A DNA stretch of 64,000 bases from Neobacillus drentensis (GTDB lineage Bacteria > Bacillota > Bacilli > Bacillales > Cytobacillaceae), in assembly GCF_021560175.1 (NCBI RefSeq), contig NZ_CP091110.1, positions 610,001 to 674,000 on the forward strand, written 5' to 3'. This document shows positions 54,115 through 62,889 of this stretch, in pieces (position 1 is the first letter of the stretch; every line of letters begins with the position of its first letter). Position numbers and translations under genes: made by a program. A model generated the notes under the pieces. It was not told where the DNA came from. It did no database searches and saw nothing but the letters and a program-made list of their open reading frames with translations.

Positions 54115-55566
54115 ATGGGGACTATTAACGGAAAGGATTTTATTGAACGGTTAAATAAGCTGGAAAATGAAATTTGGTATGACGGAGCAAAAATCAAGGG
54201 GGAAATTTCGGAGCATCCTGCCTTTAAAGGAATTCTGAAAGAAAAGGCTTCTTTGTATGACTTACAAAATGATCCCAAACTAAAAGAGGAGATGACTTTC
54301 CAGTTATCAGATAAAGAAGAACCAATAGGATTATCTTATTTGCAGCCAAAAACAATCGAGGATTTAAAAAGAAGAAGGAAGATGATCGAACACTGGGCTC
54401 GATTCACACATGGAATGATGGGAAGAAGCCCAGACTATATGAACACAGCTGTAATGAGCTTTGCCGCCTCGGCCAGCCTGCTAAAAGACAAGGAAAATTG
54501 TTTTTCTGAAAATATTCAATCTTTATATGAACGAGCAATGAAACAAGACCTCTCGTTTACCCACACATTTATTACCCCTCAGGTCAATCGTTCTCAGGGA
54601 TATTTGGAACTTTCTGATCAGCCCATCTCTGCTAAGGTGATTGATAGAACAGAACAAGGAATCGTTATAAAAGGGGCTCGTCTGCTCGCTACTCAAGGGG
54701 GGTTAACAGATGAAGTCCTCGTTATTACTGCTCCTAGATTATTTCTAGACCCAGATGAAGTCTTTGCCTTTTCCATTCCTTCAAATACAAAAGGATTAAA
54801 ATTTATTTGCAGAGAATCATTTGTGGGAGGAGAATCCGCTTTTAATTATCCTCTTAGTTCGAGATATGAGGAGATGGATTCCATCGTAGTCTTTGATAAT
54901 GTACTAGTTCCATGGGATCGAGTATTTTATTACGATAATGTGGAAGCCGCAACTGATTTCATGAGCAAAAGCTCTTTTCACACCTTTGCCTACCATCAAG
55001 TTGTGACCAGACAGATTGTTAAAACAGAATTTATTCTCGGCGTGGCTCAACTGCTTGTCAAAACGATAAATGTTAGTGAATATCAACATATCCACGAAAA
55101 GGTTTCTGAAATCATCATCGGTCTTGAAACCATGAAGGCATTAGTAGAGAAATCAGAAAACGATGCCGAGCTGGATGAATGGGGCTTTATGCGCCCTAGT
55201 ATGACTCCGTTACAGGTCGCGTGTAACGTTTTTCCTAAAATGTATCCTCGTTTCATTGAAATTGTACAACTAATTGGGGCTAGTGGTATGGTCTCATTAC
55301 CAACCGAGAAATCCTTTGATTCAGAAATTAGAGCAGACCTAGATCAATATTTACAGGCGCAATGTATGAATGCGGAGGAACGTGTTAAGGTATTCCGCTT
55401 GGCATGGGATCTTACCATGAGTTCATTTGGTACAAGACAGACTCAATATGAGCGTTACTTTTTTGGTGATCCTATCCGCCTGTCCAGTAGTTTGTACAGC
55501 ACTTATCTAAAAGATAATCATGTTAAAAAAATCAGTGAATTCTTAAATCTAAATAATAAAGAGTAA
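54115..55566 (+). CDS. yoaI: 4-hydroxyphenylacetate 3-monooxygenase oxygenase-like protein (HpaB/YoaI)
   Basis: A 483-aa FADH2-dependent aromatic hydroxylase of the HpaB family, similar to B. subtilis YoaI. It has the acyl-CoA-dehydrogenase-like fold: HGMMGRSPDYMN (substrate/flavin loop), THTFITPQVNRSQ, VFDNVLVPWDRVFYYDNVE and LIGASGMVSLPTEKS. It needs reduced flavin; the reductase gene hpaC is not nearby. ATG 54115 with GGGAGCAGGGAG upstream. Single gene with its own terminator. Confidence 0.92.
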   Translation: MGTINGKDFIERLNKLENEIWYDGAKIKGEISEHPAFKGILKEKASLYDLQNDPKLKEEMTFQLSDKEEPIGLSYLQPKTIEDLKRRRKMIEHWARFTHGMMGRSPDYMNTAVMSFAASASLLKDKENCFSENIQSLYERAMKQDLSFTHTFITPQVNRSQGYLELSDQPISAKVIDRTEQGIVIKGARLLATQGGLTDEVLVITAPRLFLDPDEVFAFSIPSNTKGLKFICRESFVGGESAFNYPLSSRYEEMDSIVVFDNVLVPWDRVFYYDNVEAATDFMSKSSFHTFAYHQVVTRQIVKTEFILGVAQLLVKTINVSEYQHIHEKVSEIIIGLETMKALVEKSENDAELDEWGFMRPSMTPLQVACNVFPKMYPRFIEIVQLIGASGMVSLPTEKSFDSEIRADLDQYLQAQCMNAEERVKVFRLAWDLTMSSFGTRQTQYERYFFGDPIRLSSSLYSTYLKDNHVKKISEFLNLNNKE

Positions 55567-55570
55567 AAAA

Positions 55571-55613
55571 AGAAACAAGTCGTGATAATGGGCATGCACG
55601 ACTTGTTTCTTTT
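55571..55613 (+). terminator. Intrinsic terminator of yoaI
   Basis: Perfect 14-bp stem AGAAACAAGTCGTG/CACGACTTGTTTCT, then TTTTAAT. Confidence 0.92.
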
Positions 55614-55661
55614 AATAGATATTTGTTAGGTGATCTTCAAGACTGAGATGGAAATTTTACA

Positions 55662-56084
55662 TTATAAAGCTTTTTTAATCATTTCAATCATATTCTGATA
55701 TTCTTCGTCTGTTAAATATGTTTTTCCTGGGTTCATTTCAAAAGTGGAACCCCAATTCTCTTTATTTTCATATTTAGGCACAATGTGCATATGTAGGTGA
55801 TGCAGAGTATCTCCATACGCTCCATAATTAATTTTATTAGGTTGGAAAGTCTTATCTATAGCGGCAGCTACCCTCTTTACATCGTTCATGAAAGCAGCTA
55901 ATTCCTCTGGGTCAAGCTCAAATAATTCTTTGACATGATCCTTATAGACGACATTACAACGACCCGTATAAGTCTGTTCTTTAAAAAGAAAGACTGTTGA
56001 AACATCTAGCTTAGCTATTTCAATCATCAGGTTGTCGCGTCGTTCATCCTTCATGCAATACATACATTGTTCATTTACTTCCAT
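55662..56084 (-). CDS. HIT family nucleotide-binding hydrolase
   Basis: A 140-aa histidine-triad protein. The HxHxH motif is in LHHLHMHIVPK; CMYC near the N-terminus (with a later His) may bind zinc. HIT proteins hydrolyse nucleoside phosphoramidates or dinucleoside polyphosphates. ATG 56084. Single gene on the minus strand. Confidence 0.9.
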   Translation of the reverse strand: MEVNEQCMYCMKDERRDNLMIEIAKLDVSTVFLFKEQTYTGRCNVVYKDHVKELFELDPEELAAFMNDVKRVAAAIDKTFQPNKINYGAYGDTLHHLHMHIVPKYENKENWGSTFEMNPGKTYLTDEEYQNMIEMIKKAL

Positions 56085-56194
56085 ACCTTTTCATCCTCAC
56101 TATTCTGTCATGTTGTTTCATAAGTCACCTAATTATACGCCTAATTATTGCCCAATGCATAAGAAATAAACAAGGGTAAGCATGGGTAAGCATG

Positions 56195-56233
56195 GGGACG
56201 GTTCTTATGCGTACGAAGCAATAGAACCGTCCC
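56195..56233. repeat. GGGACGG...CCGTCCC palindromic repeat, copy 2
   Basis: GGGACGGTTCTTATGCGTACGAAGCAATAGAACCGTCCC-type arms, imperfect centre. Located between HIT and marR genes. Confidence 0.85.
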
Positions 56234-56267
56234 GTTGCTCCCGTTGCTCACCGTAAAGAATTATATG

Positions 56268-56310
56268 TGTTTAAACAAATATTAAATAAACATATATTGT
56301 TTAGGCATTT
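56268..56310. promoter_or_regulatory. Candidate operator/promoter region of the marR-MFS operon
   Basis: TGTTTAAACA palindrome (about 56270-56279) and repeated TAAACA/TGTTTA half sites over 40 bp before the MarR gene. AT-rich inverted repeats in this place are typical MarR sites; assignment is inferred. Confidence 0.5.
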
Positions 56311-56342
56311 AAATATCTATATAATTGCGGAGGGGTGAATTT

Positions 56343-56783
56343 ATGGAGTTTTCTAATTATACTTTTTCTGAATCAATGGGGCATCAGCTTGCAGAAGCAA
56401 CTCGATTAATGAGCAATCGTTTAAATCAAAGATTTAAGGCGAATCATTTTCCAGTCACATTTGAGCAATGGACTATTTTAATACATCTTTGGGTAGAGGA
56501 TGGACTATCACAACGTGAATTATGTATCAAATCCAAAAAGGATAATCCAAGTGTTTGCAGGCTTATCGACAATATGATAAAAAGAGGGCTGGTCGAACGG
56601 GTTCCTCATCCAACGGATAGACGTACAAATTTAATTTACTTAACTTCAGAGGGCAAGAAATTAGAGGAGAAATTAAAAAGAGAAGCTTTCAATAATGTGC
56701 AAGATGCAACAAATGGGATAGGCCAAAATGAAATAGACATTTGTTTTCAGGTATTAAAGCAAATTATTAAAAATTTAGAGTAG
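56343..56783 (+). CDS. MarR family transcriptional regulator
   Basis: A 146-aa winged-helix regulator: VTFEQWTILIHLWVEDGLSQRELCIKSKKDNPSVCRLIDNMIKRGLV with wing PTDRRTNLIYLTSEG. Start ATG 56343 with GGAGGGG 7-8 nt upstream. It is 46 bp upstream of a Bcr/CflA-type efflux gene and probably controls it. Confidence 0.9.
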   Translation: MEFSNYTFSESMGHQLAEATRLMSNRLNQRFKANHFPVTFEQWTILIHLWVEDGLSQRELCIKSKKDNPSVCRLIDNMIKRGLVERVPHPTDRRTNLIYLTSEGKKLEEKLKREAFNNVQDATNGIGQNEIDICFQVLKQIIKNLE

Positions 56784-56829
56784 ATTGTGAGACTAATAAG
56801 ATTTCGCTGTTCAACCGGGGGGAAAAGGG

Positions 56830-58071
56830 ATGAATCTGAAAACAGAGAATAAATTAGAAGAAAGAATTAGTACTAATAGTGAAAAACAAATTGGGATTGT
56901 TATCGTACTAGGCTTTTTATCTGCACTTGCGCCATTTTCCATGGATATGTACCTGCCCGCTTTACCTACTTTAACTACAGATTTACACACTAGTACGTCT
57001 TTAGCACAACTAAGTCTGATGTTCTGTTTGCTGGGACTTGCATTTGGACAATTAATTGCGGGACCAATAAGTGATGCTCGCGGCCGCCGGATCCCGCTTA
57101 TTATCGGGATGGTCATCTTTATCGTCTCATCACTATTGTGTGCATTTACGTCCTCCATTGAGGTTCTGATTATTTTACGGTTAATTCAAGGCCTTGCTGG
57201 TTCTGTTGGGCTTGTTATTTCACGTGCTGTTGTACGGGACTATTACACGGGTAACAAAATGACCCAATTTTTTGCTCTTTTAATGCTAGTTAACGGGATC
57301 GCGCCGATTGTTGCTCCTATAATAGGAGGACAGCTGCTTCGTCTTACATCGTGGCAAGGTATATTCCTCATACTTGCTACTTTAGGGATAGGACTGCTGG
57401 TGGGCGTAATCTATAAATTGCCTGAAAGTTTACCGCTAGAAAAACGTCAGACGGGAGGAATTAAGCAGACGCTTTCCTCAATGCAAACCCTTATAAGAGA
57501 CCGAGTATTTATGGGTTACGTATTGTCGCAAGGTTTTATAATGGCTGCTATGTTTGCCTATATTTCTGGGTCGCCATTTGTTTTACAAAAGTTCTATGGT
57601 ATTTCCCCGCAGGCTTATAGTGCTATTTTTGCGACTAACAGTATTGGTATCATTTTTGCCTCACAACTTAGTTCTAAGCTATGTCAACGATACGGAGAAA
57701 AGAAGGTACTTGTCAGCGGGTTAATACTTGCTGGTCTAGGAAGCTTGCTTTTGCTAATAATGATTCAGGTTGAGGCAGGGCTAATCGGGTTGCTTCCTCC
57801 GCTTTTTATAGTTGTTTCGTGTGTAGGTCTCATTGGTCCTGCCAGTACATCTTTAGCAATGGAGAGACAGGGTAAACATGCAGGGAGCGCATCCGCACTA
57901 ACAGGATTGGCACAGATGGGGCTTGGCGCAATAGCAACACCGATAGTTGGACTTGGGGGCAGCAACACAGCGACTCCCATGGGACTAGTCATTATAATTT
58001 GCACTGTTTGTGCGCTTCTCTGCTACCTATTGTTGGTTCGAAGTTATAAACGAAGTTATGAAAAGGCGTAG
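56830..58071 (+). CDS. MFS drug-efflux transporter, Bcr/CflA family
   Basis: A 413-aa 12-helix antiporter. It begins with the Bcr/CflA pattern FSMDMYLPALPTLTTDL and has GQLIAGPISDARGRRIPLIIGM (motif A) and RLIQGLAGSVGLVISRAVVRDYY (motif in helix 4-5). Exports small toxic compounds in exchange for protons; substrate unknown. Ribosome site GGGGGGAAAAGGG before ATG 56830. Confidence 0.92.
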   Translation: MNLKTENKLEERISTNSEKQIGIVIVLGFLSALAPFSMDMYLPALPTLTTDLHTSTSLAQLSLMFCLLGLAFGQLIAGPISDARGRRIPLIIGMVIFIVSSLLCAFTSSIEVLIILRLIQGLAGSVGLVISRAVVRDYYTGNKMTQFFALLMLVNGIAPIVAPIIGGQLLRLTSWQGIFLILATLGIGLLVGVIYKLPESLPLEKRQTGGIKQTLSSMQTLIRDRVFMGYVLSQGFIMAAMFAYISGSPFVLQKFYGISPQAYSAIFATNSIGIIFASQLSSKLCQRYGEKKVLVSGLILAGLGSLLLLIMIQVEAGLIGLLPPLFIVVSCVGLIGPASTSLAMERQGKHAGSASALTGLAQMGLGAIATPIVGLGGSNTATPMGLVIIICTVCALLCYLLLVRSYKRSYEKA

Positions 58072-58212
58072 GAATGTGGCGGGTGGATGGGTAAATTCTT
58101 CCCGAAATCAAAAAAAATAAAGAAAGTTCATTAAACCTACTTGATTAATAGGATTAATTATATTAAACTGCAAATAGTAAAACATTTTGAAAATTTTAAA
58201 AGTAAGATCCGA

Positions 58213-58263
58213 TTGGTCAACCAAAGGATACAGAAATGATTTTTTTCATTTCTGTATCCTTTT
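58213..58263 (+). promoter_or_regulatory. TTGGTCAACCAA palindrome plus terminator, block 1
   Basis: TTGGTCAACCAA at 58213-58224 (GntR/FadR-like palindrome) and stem AGGATACAGAAATG/CATTTCTGTATCCT, then TTTTTTATTTTT. It may end the efflux operon and/or control the downstream operon. Confidence 0.65.
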
Positions 58264-58271
58264 TTATTTTT

Positions 58272-58402
58272 AGGCTGTGTTAATCTTGAATGTTGATTTC
58301 CGCTCCAGGGCTTCGCTTTCCGCGGGCGTGCAGGGGAGCCTTCGCCGCCTTCCGCTCCAACCAACATGCTAAAAAATCAACAAATAACTTTTAATATAGC
58401 CT
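58272..58402. mobile_element. MITE-like element, shortened copy 2 (inverted)
   Basis: Left end AGGCTGTGTTAA and right end TATAGCCT, with ATGTTGATTTCCGCTCCAGG inside, are the reverse complement of parts of the 20326-20510 element. The centre is deleted (131 bp instead of 185). Confidence 0.75.
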
Positions 58403-58464
58403 ATTTTTAAAAAATAGGAGGAGTCTTGTAATAATTTAACTAGTTAAATAGCAAACTTATCCAA

Positions 58465-58520
58465 TTGGTCAACCAAAGGATATAGAAATGTTAGTTTCCT
58501 AATCATTTCTATATCCTTTT
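58465..58520 (+). promoter_or_regulatory. TTGGTCAACCAA palindrome plus terminator, block 2
   Basis: TTGGTCAACCAA at 58465-58476 and stem AGGATATAGAAATG/CATTTCTATATCCT with TTTTTATTTATT, ending about 37 bp before the arylsulfotransferase start. As a hairpin directly in the leader it could attenuate the downstream operon. Confidence 0.65.
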
Positions 58521-58556
58521 TATTTATTAAACTTTAAAAAACAAGGAGTGTTTAAT

Positions 58557-60014
58557 TTGGGTCATCCATCTATTTATCCAACAGGAGCAACAGTTTTTAA
58601 TCCCCAAAAAGCTTGGAGTGGTTACACGATTTTTCAAGCAGCAGATCATGGTGCCTTATTAATTGATATGAATGGCAAGGAAGTTCACTTGTGGAAAGGA
58701 CTTCGCGGCTTTCCGAATAAGATGCTGCCAGGCGGTTATGTTTTGGGGCATACAAAACAACGGGATCCTAAATTTAGTTTTCAAGATGAAGCGGATTTAG
58801 TTCAAGTTGATTGGGATGGTAATATTGTTTGGAAATTTGACCGGCTCGAATACATAGAAGACCCAGGTCATGAACCACAATGGATGGCGAGAGCCCATCA
58901 TGATTACCAACGAGAAGGCAATCCAGTTGGCTACTATGTTCCAGGATTGGAATCGAAAGTAGAAAGCGGAAAGACGCTTATCTTGGCTCACAGAAACGTT
59001 CATAAGCCTGAAGTCTCTGACAAACCTCTGCTAGATGACGTCATTGTCGAGGTCGATTGGGAAGGAACTATCCTTTGGGAATGGTCCGTAAGTGATCATT
59101 TCGATGAGCTTGGATTTGATGAAAGTGCCAAAAATGTACTTTTCCGTGATCCGAATTTACGAGGCTTTGGAAACGATACAGACGGAGATTGGATGCATAT
59201 TAACTCCATGTCCACAATAGGGCCAAATAAATTTTACGATCAAGGAGACGAGCGCTTCCATCCAGATAATATTATCTGGGATGCCAGAGAGTCGAATATT
59301 ATTGCGATTATTGATAAGAAGACAGGAAAAATTGTTTGGAAACTAGGACCGGATTATTCAACTCCAGATGTGAAACATATCGGATGGATTATCGGTCAGC
59401 ATCATGCCCATATTATTCCGCATGGTTTACCGGGCGAAGGCAATCTGCTTGTATTTGATAATGGAGGCTGGGGTGGTTATGGTCTTCCGAATCCTTCCTC
59501 ACCTTATGGTATAAAAAATGCGGTTCGTGATCACTCAAGAATCTTAGAAATCAATCCAGTTACACTTGAAATTGAATGGCAATACACTCCTACGGAAGCT
59601 GGATTCCAAGCTCCATTAGATTCGTACCGGTTTTACAGCCCGTATATCAGTTCAGCCCAAAGACTTCCTAATGGAAATACGCTGATAACCGAAGGAGCGG
59701 ATGGAAGAATTTTTGAGGTAACCCGTGATCATGAACTTGTTTGGGAATATATCTCCCCTTATAAAAACGGCCGAAACTCGAATATGGTCTACCGTGCTTA
59801 CCGTCTCCCATATGAATGGGTGCCACAGCTTGAAAGACCAGATGAAAAAGAGATTGTTCCACTCGACGTGGCATCATTTAGAGTCCCTAATGCGGCAGGT
59901 ATCGGCACCGATTCGGTCGCTCTGGTTGCAGGCACTGAAGAATCATATGAAGAAGGAGCACTTTGCGTCGCAAGAATAGATGAAGCCATTATACGCCAAT
60001 CAGATAACAGCTAA
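58557..60014 (+). CDS. Arylsulfotransferase (ASST)-like protein, cytosolic
   Basis: A 485-aa six-bladed beta-propeller of the aryl-sulfate sulfotransferase family. Conserved blocks include DWMHINSM, IGQHHAHIIPHGLPGEGNLLVFDNGG, SRILEINP and SSAQRLPNGNTLITEG, which carry the family histidines. Classical ASSTs move sulfate from aryl sulfates to phenols and are exported; this one has no signal peptide. TTG 58557 with AAGGAG about 9 nt upstream is the likely start; the GTG at 58548 overlaps that site. The three following genes form a sulfonate/nitrate-type ABC importer, suggesting use of imported sulfate esters as a sulfur source. Confidence 0.85.
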   Translation: MGHPSIYPTGATVFNPQKAWSGYTIFQAADHGALLIDMNGKEVHLWKGLRGFPNKMLPGGYVLGHTKQRDPKFSFQDEADLVQVDWDGNIVWKFDRLEYIEDPGHEPQWMARAHHDYQREGNPVGYYVPGLESKVESGKTLILAHRNVHKPEVSDKPLLDDVIVEVDWEGTILWEWSVSDHFDELGFDESAKNVLFRDPNLRGFGNDTDGDWMHINSMSTIGPNKFYDQGDERFHPDNIIWDARESNIIAIIDKKTGKIVWKLGPDYSTPDVKHIGWIIGQHHAHIIPHGLPGEGNLLVFDNGGWGGYGLPNPSSPYGIKNAVRDHSRILEINPVTLEIEWQYTPTEAGFQAPLDSYRFYSPYISSAQRLPNGNTLITEGADGRIFEVTRDHELVWEYISPYKNGRNSNMVYRAYRLPYEWVPQLERPDEKEIVPLDVASFRVPNAAGIGTDSVALVAGTEESYEEGALCVARIDEAIIRQSDNS

Positions 60015-60027
60015 GGGGATGATGATA

Positions 60028-61047
60028 ATGAATAAGATAAAATTTTCTATTATACTATTTTCGCTAGTTAGTAGTTTACTAATAGCCGGATGCTCTAACT
60101 CCTCGAATGAAACATCGGGGAGCGCAAAAGCAGCCAAAGATGAAACAAATACCATTCGAATGGCAATTGATACAGCGGCAGGAGGCTCGCTTCAGTTTAG
60201 GCAGGCAGAGAAACAAGGATATTTTAAAGAACAAAAGGTTGATGCTAAGCTTTCAAATTTTGCGATGGGTGTAGATACGATCAATGCGGTTTTAACTGAA
60301 CAAGCAGATACGGGGATTGCGGCTGATTATGTTGCCATTAATTCATTAGCAAAAGGAGATTTGGTCATAGTAGCTACCCTTACCCGCGGAAATGACAAGA
60401 CATCGAAGGCCAATCAACTGCTTGCGAATGACAATATAAAGAGCGCGGCAGATTTAAAAGGAAAAAAAATAGGGGTTAATAAAGGCACCGTTAATGAATA
60501 TGTTTGGGCACAGTATTTGAAAGCCCATGATTTAAGCCAAAAAGATGTCACCTCTGTTCCCTACAGCACACCGGATGAAGCGATTGTAGGGGTGAAAAAA
60601 GGAGATATTGACGCCGTATGGGTGAGCGGTGCACTTTTAGAAAAATTTAAAAGTATTGAAGGCGTCCATCAAATTGATGACTTAACCGGGGCAGGTATAA
60701 CGATTGATAGTTACCTACTTGCCAAAAAATCATTGGTTGAAGAAAATCCTAAAGCGGTTGAAAATGCATTAAAGGCTCTTAACGAAGGGGTCCAGTATGT
60801 CCAAGGTCATAAAGAGGAAACAGCCAAGCTGGCCTTTGAACAGTTGAAATTGCCAGAGGATGGTGTGATGAAGGATCTTGATAGAAACAATTATGTTCTT
60901 GGCTTTACCAAGGAAGATGCTTCCCATCTGGAGAATATGAAAAAGTGGATGGATGATAAAGGAATATTAAGTAAATCTTTTAGTTTAAAAGATAAATTAA
61001 GTTTAGATCCGATTAAGAAGGCATTACCTGAGTCTGTTACCTATTAA
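60028..61047 (+). CDS. ABC transporter substrate-binding lipoprotein (SsuA/TauA/NMT1-like)
   Basis: A 339-aa lipoprotein. Signal peptide ends at the lipobox IAGC (Cys about 23). Mature protein has the sulfonate/nitrate-binding fold: NTIRMAIDTAAGGSLQFRQAEKQGYFKEQ, DLKGKKIGVNKGTVNEYVW, SVPYSTPDEAIVGVKKGDIDAVWVSG. ATG 60028 with AAGGGG about 9 nt upstream. Starts 13 bp after the ASST-like gene. Confidence 0.9.
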   Translation: MNKIKFSIILFSLVSSLLIAGCSNSSNETSGSAKAAKDETNTIRMAIDTAAGGSLQFRQAEKQGYFKEQKVDAKLSNFAMGVDTINAVLTEQADTGIAADYVAINSLAKGDLVIVATLTRGNDKTSKANQLLANDNIKSAADLKGKKIGVNKGTVNEYVWAQYLKAHDLSQKDVTSVPYSTPDEAIVGVKKGDIDAVWVSGALLEKFKSIEGVHQIDDLTGAGITIDSYLLAKKSLVEENPKAVENALKALNEGVQYVQGHKEETAKLAFEQLKLPEDGVMKDLDRNNYVLGFTKEDASHLENMKKWMDDKGILSKSFSLKDKLSLDPIKKALPESVTY

Positions 61048-61065
61048 GAAAAGGGAGGGGACCTT

Positions 61066-61839
61066 ATGAACACAGCCCTAAAAGAACTCGAAAAAAACTC
61101 TGTAATCTCCATTTCTGGGTTATCTCAATCGTTTAATGGCAATTCTACTTATATTTTAGAGAACGTTCATTTAACAATTGAACGCGGTGAATTTTATATT
61201 CTGCTCGGTCCAAGCGGGTGCGGGAAGTCAACATTGCTTAACATCATTGCTGGTTTTATCAAAAATACCGCTGGAGAAGTTTTAGTAGATAATGAAAAAG
61301 TCTATAAGCCTGGAAGAAATCGAGGCGTTGTCTTTCAGCAAGCGGATTCTGCCCTTTTTCCGTGGTTAACTGTTAAAGAAAACGTTGAGTTCGGGCTAAA
61401 AATGGAGAAGGTTCCAAAATCGATCCGTGAGGTAAAGTCCTCCTCCTTTATCGAACTTGTTGGCTTAAAGGGACATGAAGGGAAATTTCCAAAGGAACTA
61501 TCAGGAGGAATGAAACAACGCGTCCAATTAGCGAGGGTCTTAGCCAATGACCCTGATATTCTCCTAATGGATGAGCCCTTTGGCGCACTAGATGCGATGA
61601 CCAGGCGAACCATGCAGCAAGAATTGGTAAGAATATGGAAAGAGACAAATAAAACGATTATCTTTGTCACCCATGACATTCAAGAAGCCCTTTTACTTGG
61701 TCAAAGAGTTGGCGTAATGTCTGTTGGTCCATCGTCCAATATTTCTACTATCTATGAAATTCCTTTAGCCTATCCAAGAAATTTCACAGATCAAGAATTT
61801 CACCATATTTATCAACAGATCCAATCACATTTTGATTAA
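61066..61839 (+). CDS. ABC transporter ATP-binding protein (SsuB/TauB-like)
   Basis: A 257-aa ATPase. Walker A GPSGCGKST, signature LSGGMKQRVQLARVLA, Walker B ILLMDEPFGALD and the switch His in FVTHDIQEA. The SsuB/TauB subtype fits its neighbours. AAGGGAGGGG precedes ATG 61066. Confidence 0.93.
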   Translation: MNTALKELEKNSVISISGLSQSFNGNSTYILENVHLTIERGEFYILLGPSGCGKSTLLNIIAGFIKNTAGEVLVDNEKVYKPGRNRGVVFQQADSALFPWLTVKENVEFGLKMEKVPKSIREVKSSSFIELVGLKGHEGKFPKELSGGMKQRVQLARVLANDPDILLMDEPFGALDAMTRRTMQQELVRIWKETNKTIIFVTHDIQEALLLGQRVGVMSVGPSSNISTIYEIPLAYPRNFTDQEFHHIYQQIQSHFD

Positions 61840-61855
61840 AAGGAGGGAAAAGTAA

Positions 61856-62680
61856 GTGTATGCACAAAGAAATGAATTAAAAAGAGATCAAGCTTCCCTG
61901 CCGAAAATTCGATTACAGTTTTCCTTTATGAAAATGATCTTAAAGAGTGGCATGTTAGGCTGGATTTTGGTTGTTTTGATATGGAGCATTGCTGCGGCTT
62001 TTTCTGATCCCCAGTTTTTGCCCAGCCCATTCGTTGTTTGGCAAGGAGCGGTAGATCTAAGTAAGGATGGCTCGTTAGTTACTTACATGGGCGCGAGCTT
62101 CCTGAGGGTGATTATTGGTTGGACGCTCGGGAATTTGATTGCTATCCCGATTGGTTTATTAATTGGCCGCTTTACAGTGCTTAGAGTGTTGCTCGATCCG
62201 ATTATCAATTTTGTTCGCTTTATTCCACCCCTTGCCTTTATTACCTTATTCATGCTTTGGTTCGGGATTGGAGAGCAATCCAAAATCTTTCTAATCATGT
62301 ATGCAACCTTCTTTATTGTGATCATCAATACTATTACTGGTGTACTGTTTGTCGAGGAAGACAAAATTCGCTCTGCTAGAAGTATGGGGGCTTCAGAAGT
62401 CCAAATTATGTTTCATGTTATTATACCTGCATCACTTCCTTATATCTTTACAGGAGCTAAACTAGCCATGGGCTCCTCTTTCATGGCCATCGTCGGAGCT
62501 GAAATGGTGGCAGCGAATGAGGGAATTGGCTACATGATTTGGAATGCAAGACTCTACTTTAAAACGGATTGGATCTTCGTAGGCCTCGTCTTACTTGGCT
62601 TAATGGGATATTTTATGGATCGTGTCCTTACTTTATTTGGGAAAAATGTGCTAAAACGATATAATGTTGTAAAAAAATAA
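61856..62680 (+). CDS. ABC transporter permease (SsuC/TauC-like)
   Basis: A 274-aa membrane subunit with six membrane segments and the EAA-type loop ARSMGASEVQIMFHVIIPASLPYIF. GTG 61856 with AAGGAGGG 8 nt upstream. It completes the importer with the two preceding genes. A palindromic repeat (62733-62772) follows and may end transcription. Confidence 0.92.
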   Translation: MYAQRNELKRDQASLPKIRLQFSFMKMILKSGMLGWILVVLIWSIAAAFSDPQFLPSPFVVWQGAVDLSKDGSLVTYMGASFLRVIIGWTLGNLIAIPIGLLIGRFTVLRVLLDPIINFVRFIPPLAFITLFMLWFGIGEQSKIFLIMYATFFIVIINTITGVLFVEEDKIRSARSMGASEVQIMFHVIIPASLPYIFTGAKLAMGSSFMAIVGAEMVAANEGIGYMIWNARLYFKTDWIFVGLVLLGLMGYFMDRVLTLFGKNVLKRYNVVKK

Positions 62681-62723
62681 TCACCTTTCGATAAGGTTTA
62701 AATTAAAGCCAGCAGTCACACAA

Positions 62724-62781
62724 GCAAACAAAGGGACGGTTCTTCTGCTTCGAGAAGCAATAGAACCGTCCCTTTGTTTGC
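62724..62781. repeat. GGGACGG...CCGTCCC palindromic repeat, copy 3 (extended arms)
   Basis: Core 62733-62772 (GGGACGGTTCTTCTGCTTC ... GAACCGTCCC) with flanking AGCAAACAAA/TTTGTTTGCT that extend the stem to almost 30 bp. Directly downstream of the SsuC-like gene, so it can act as a terminator. Confidence 0.88.
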
Positions 62782-62889
62782 TCCTTATTTGTCCAACACC
62801 CCTATTTTCGTTAGAATAGAAGGGATGGACGAAGGGAATAAAGGTATTTGTGATACTTTTTAATAAAAACGGGTGGGGGAGAACGTTTA

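Larger units (their letters stand above)
58072..58556. other. Intergenic leader region with duplicated operator-terminator and MITE remnant
   Basis: No gene. Two similar blocks (58211-58263 and 58463-58520) flank a MITE remnant. Each block is TTGGTCAACCAA directly followed by a hairpin AGGATAYAGAAATG/CATTTCTRTATCCT and a T-run. Confidence 0.75.

Noticed and set aside
58158..58367. 69-codon minus-strand ORF
   Set aside because: Lies in the MITE remnant and terminator block; no ribosome site.
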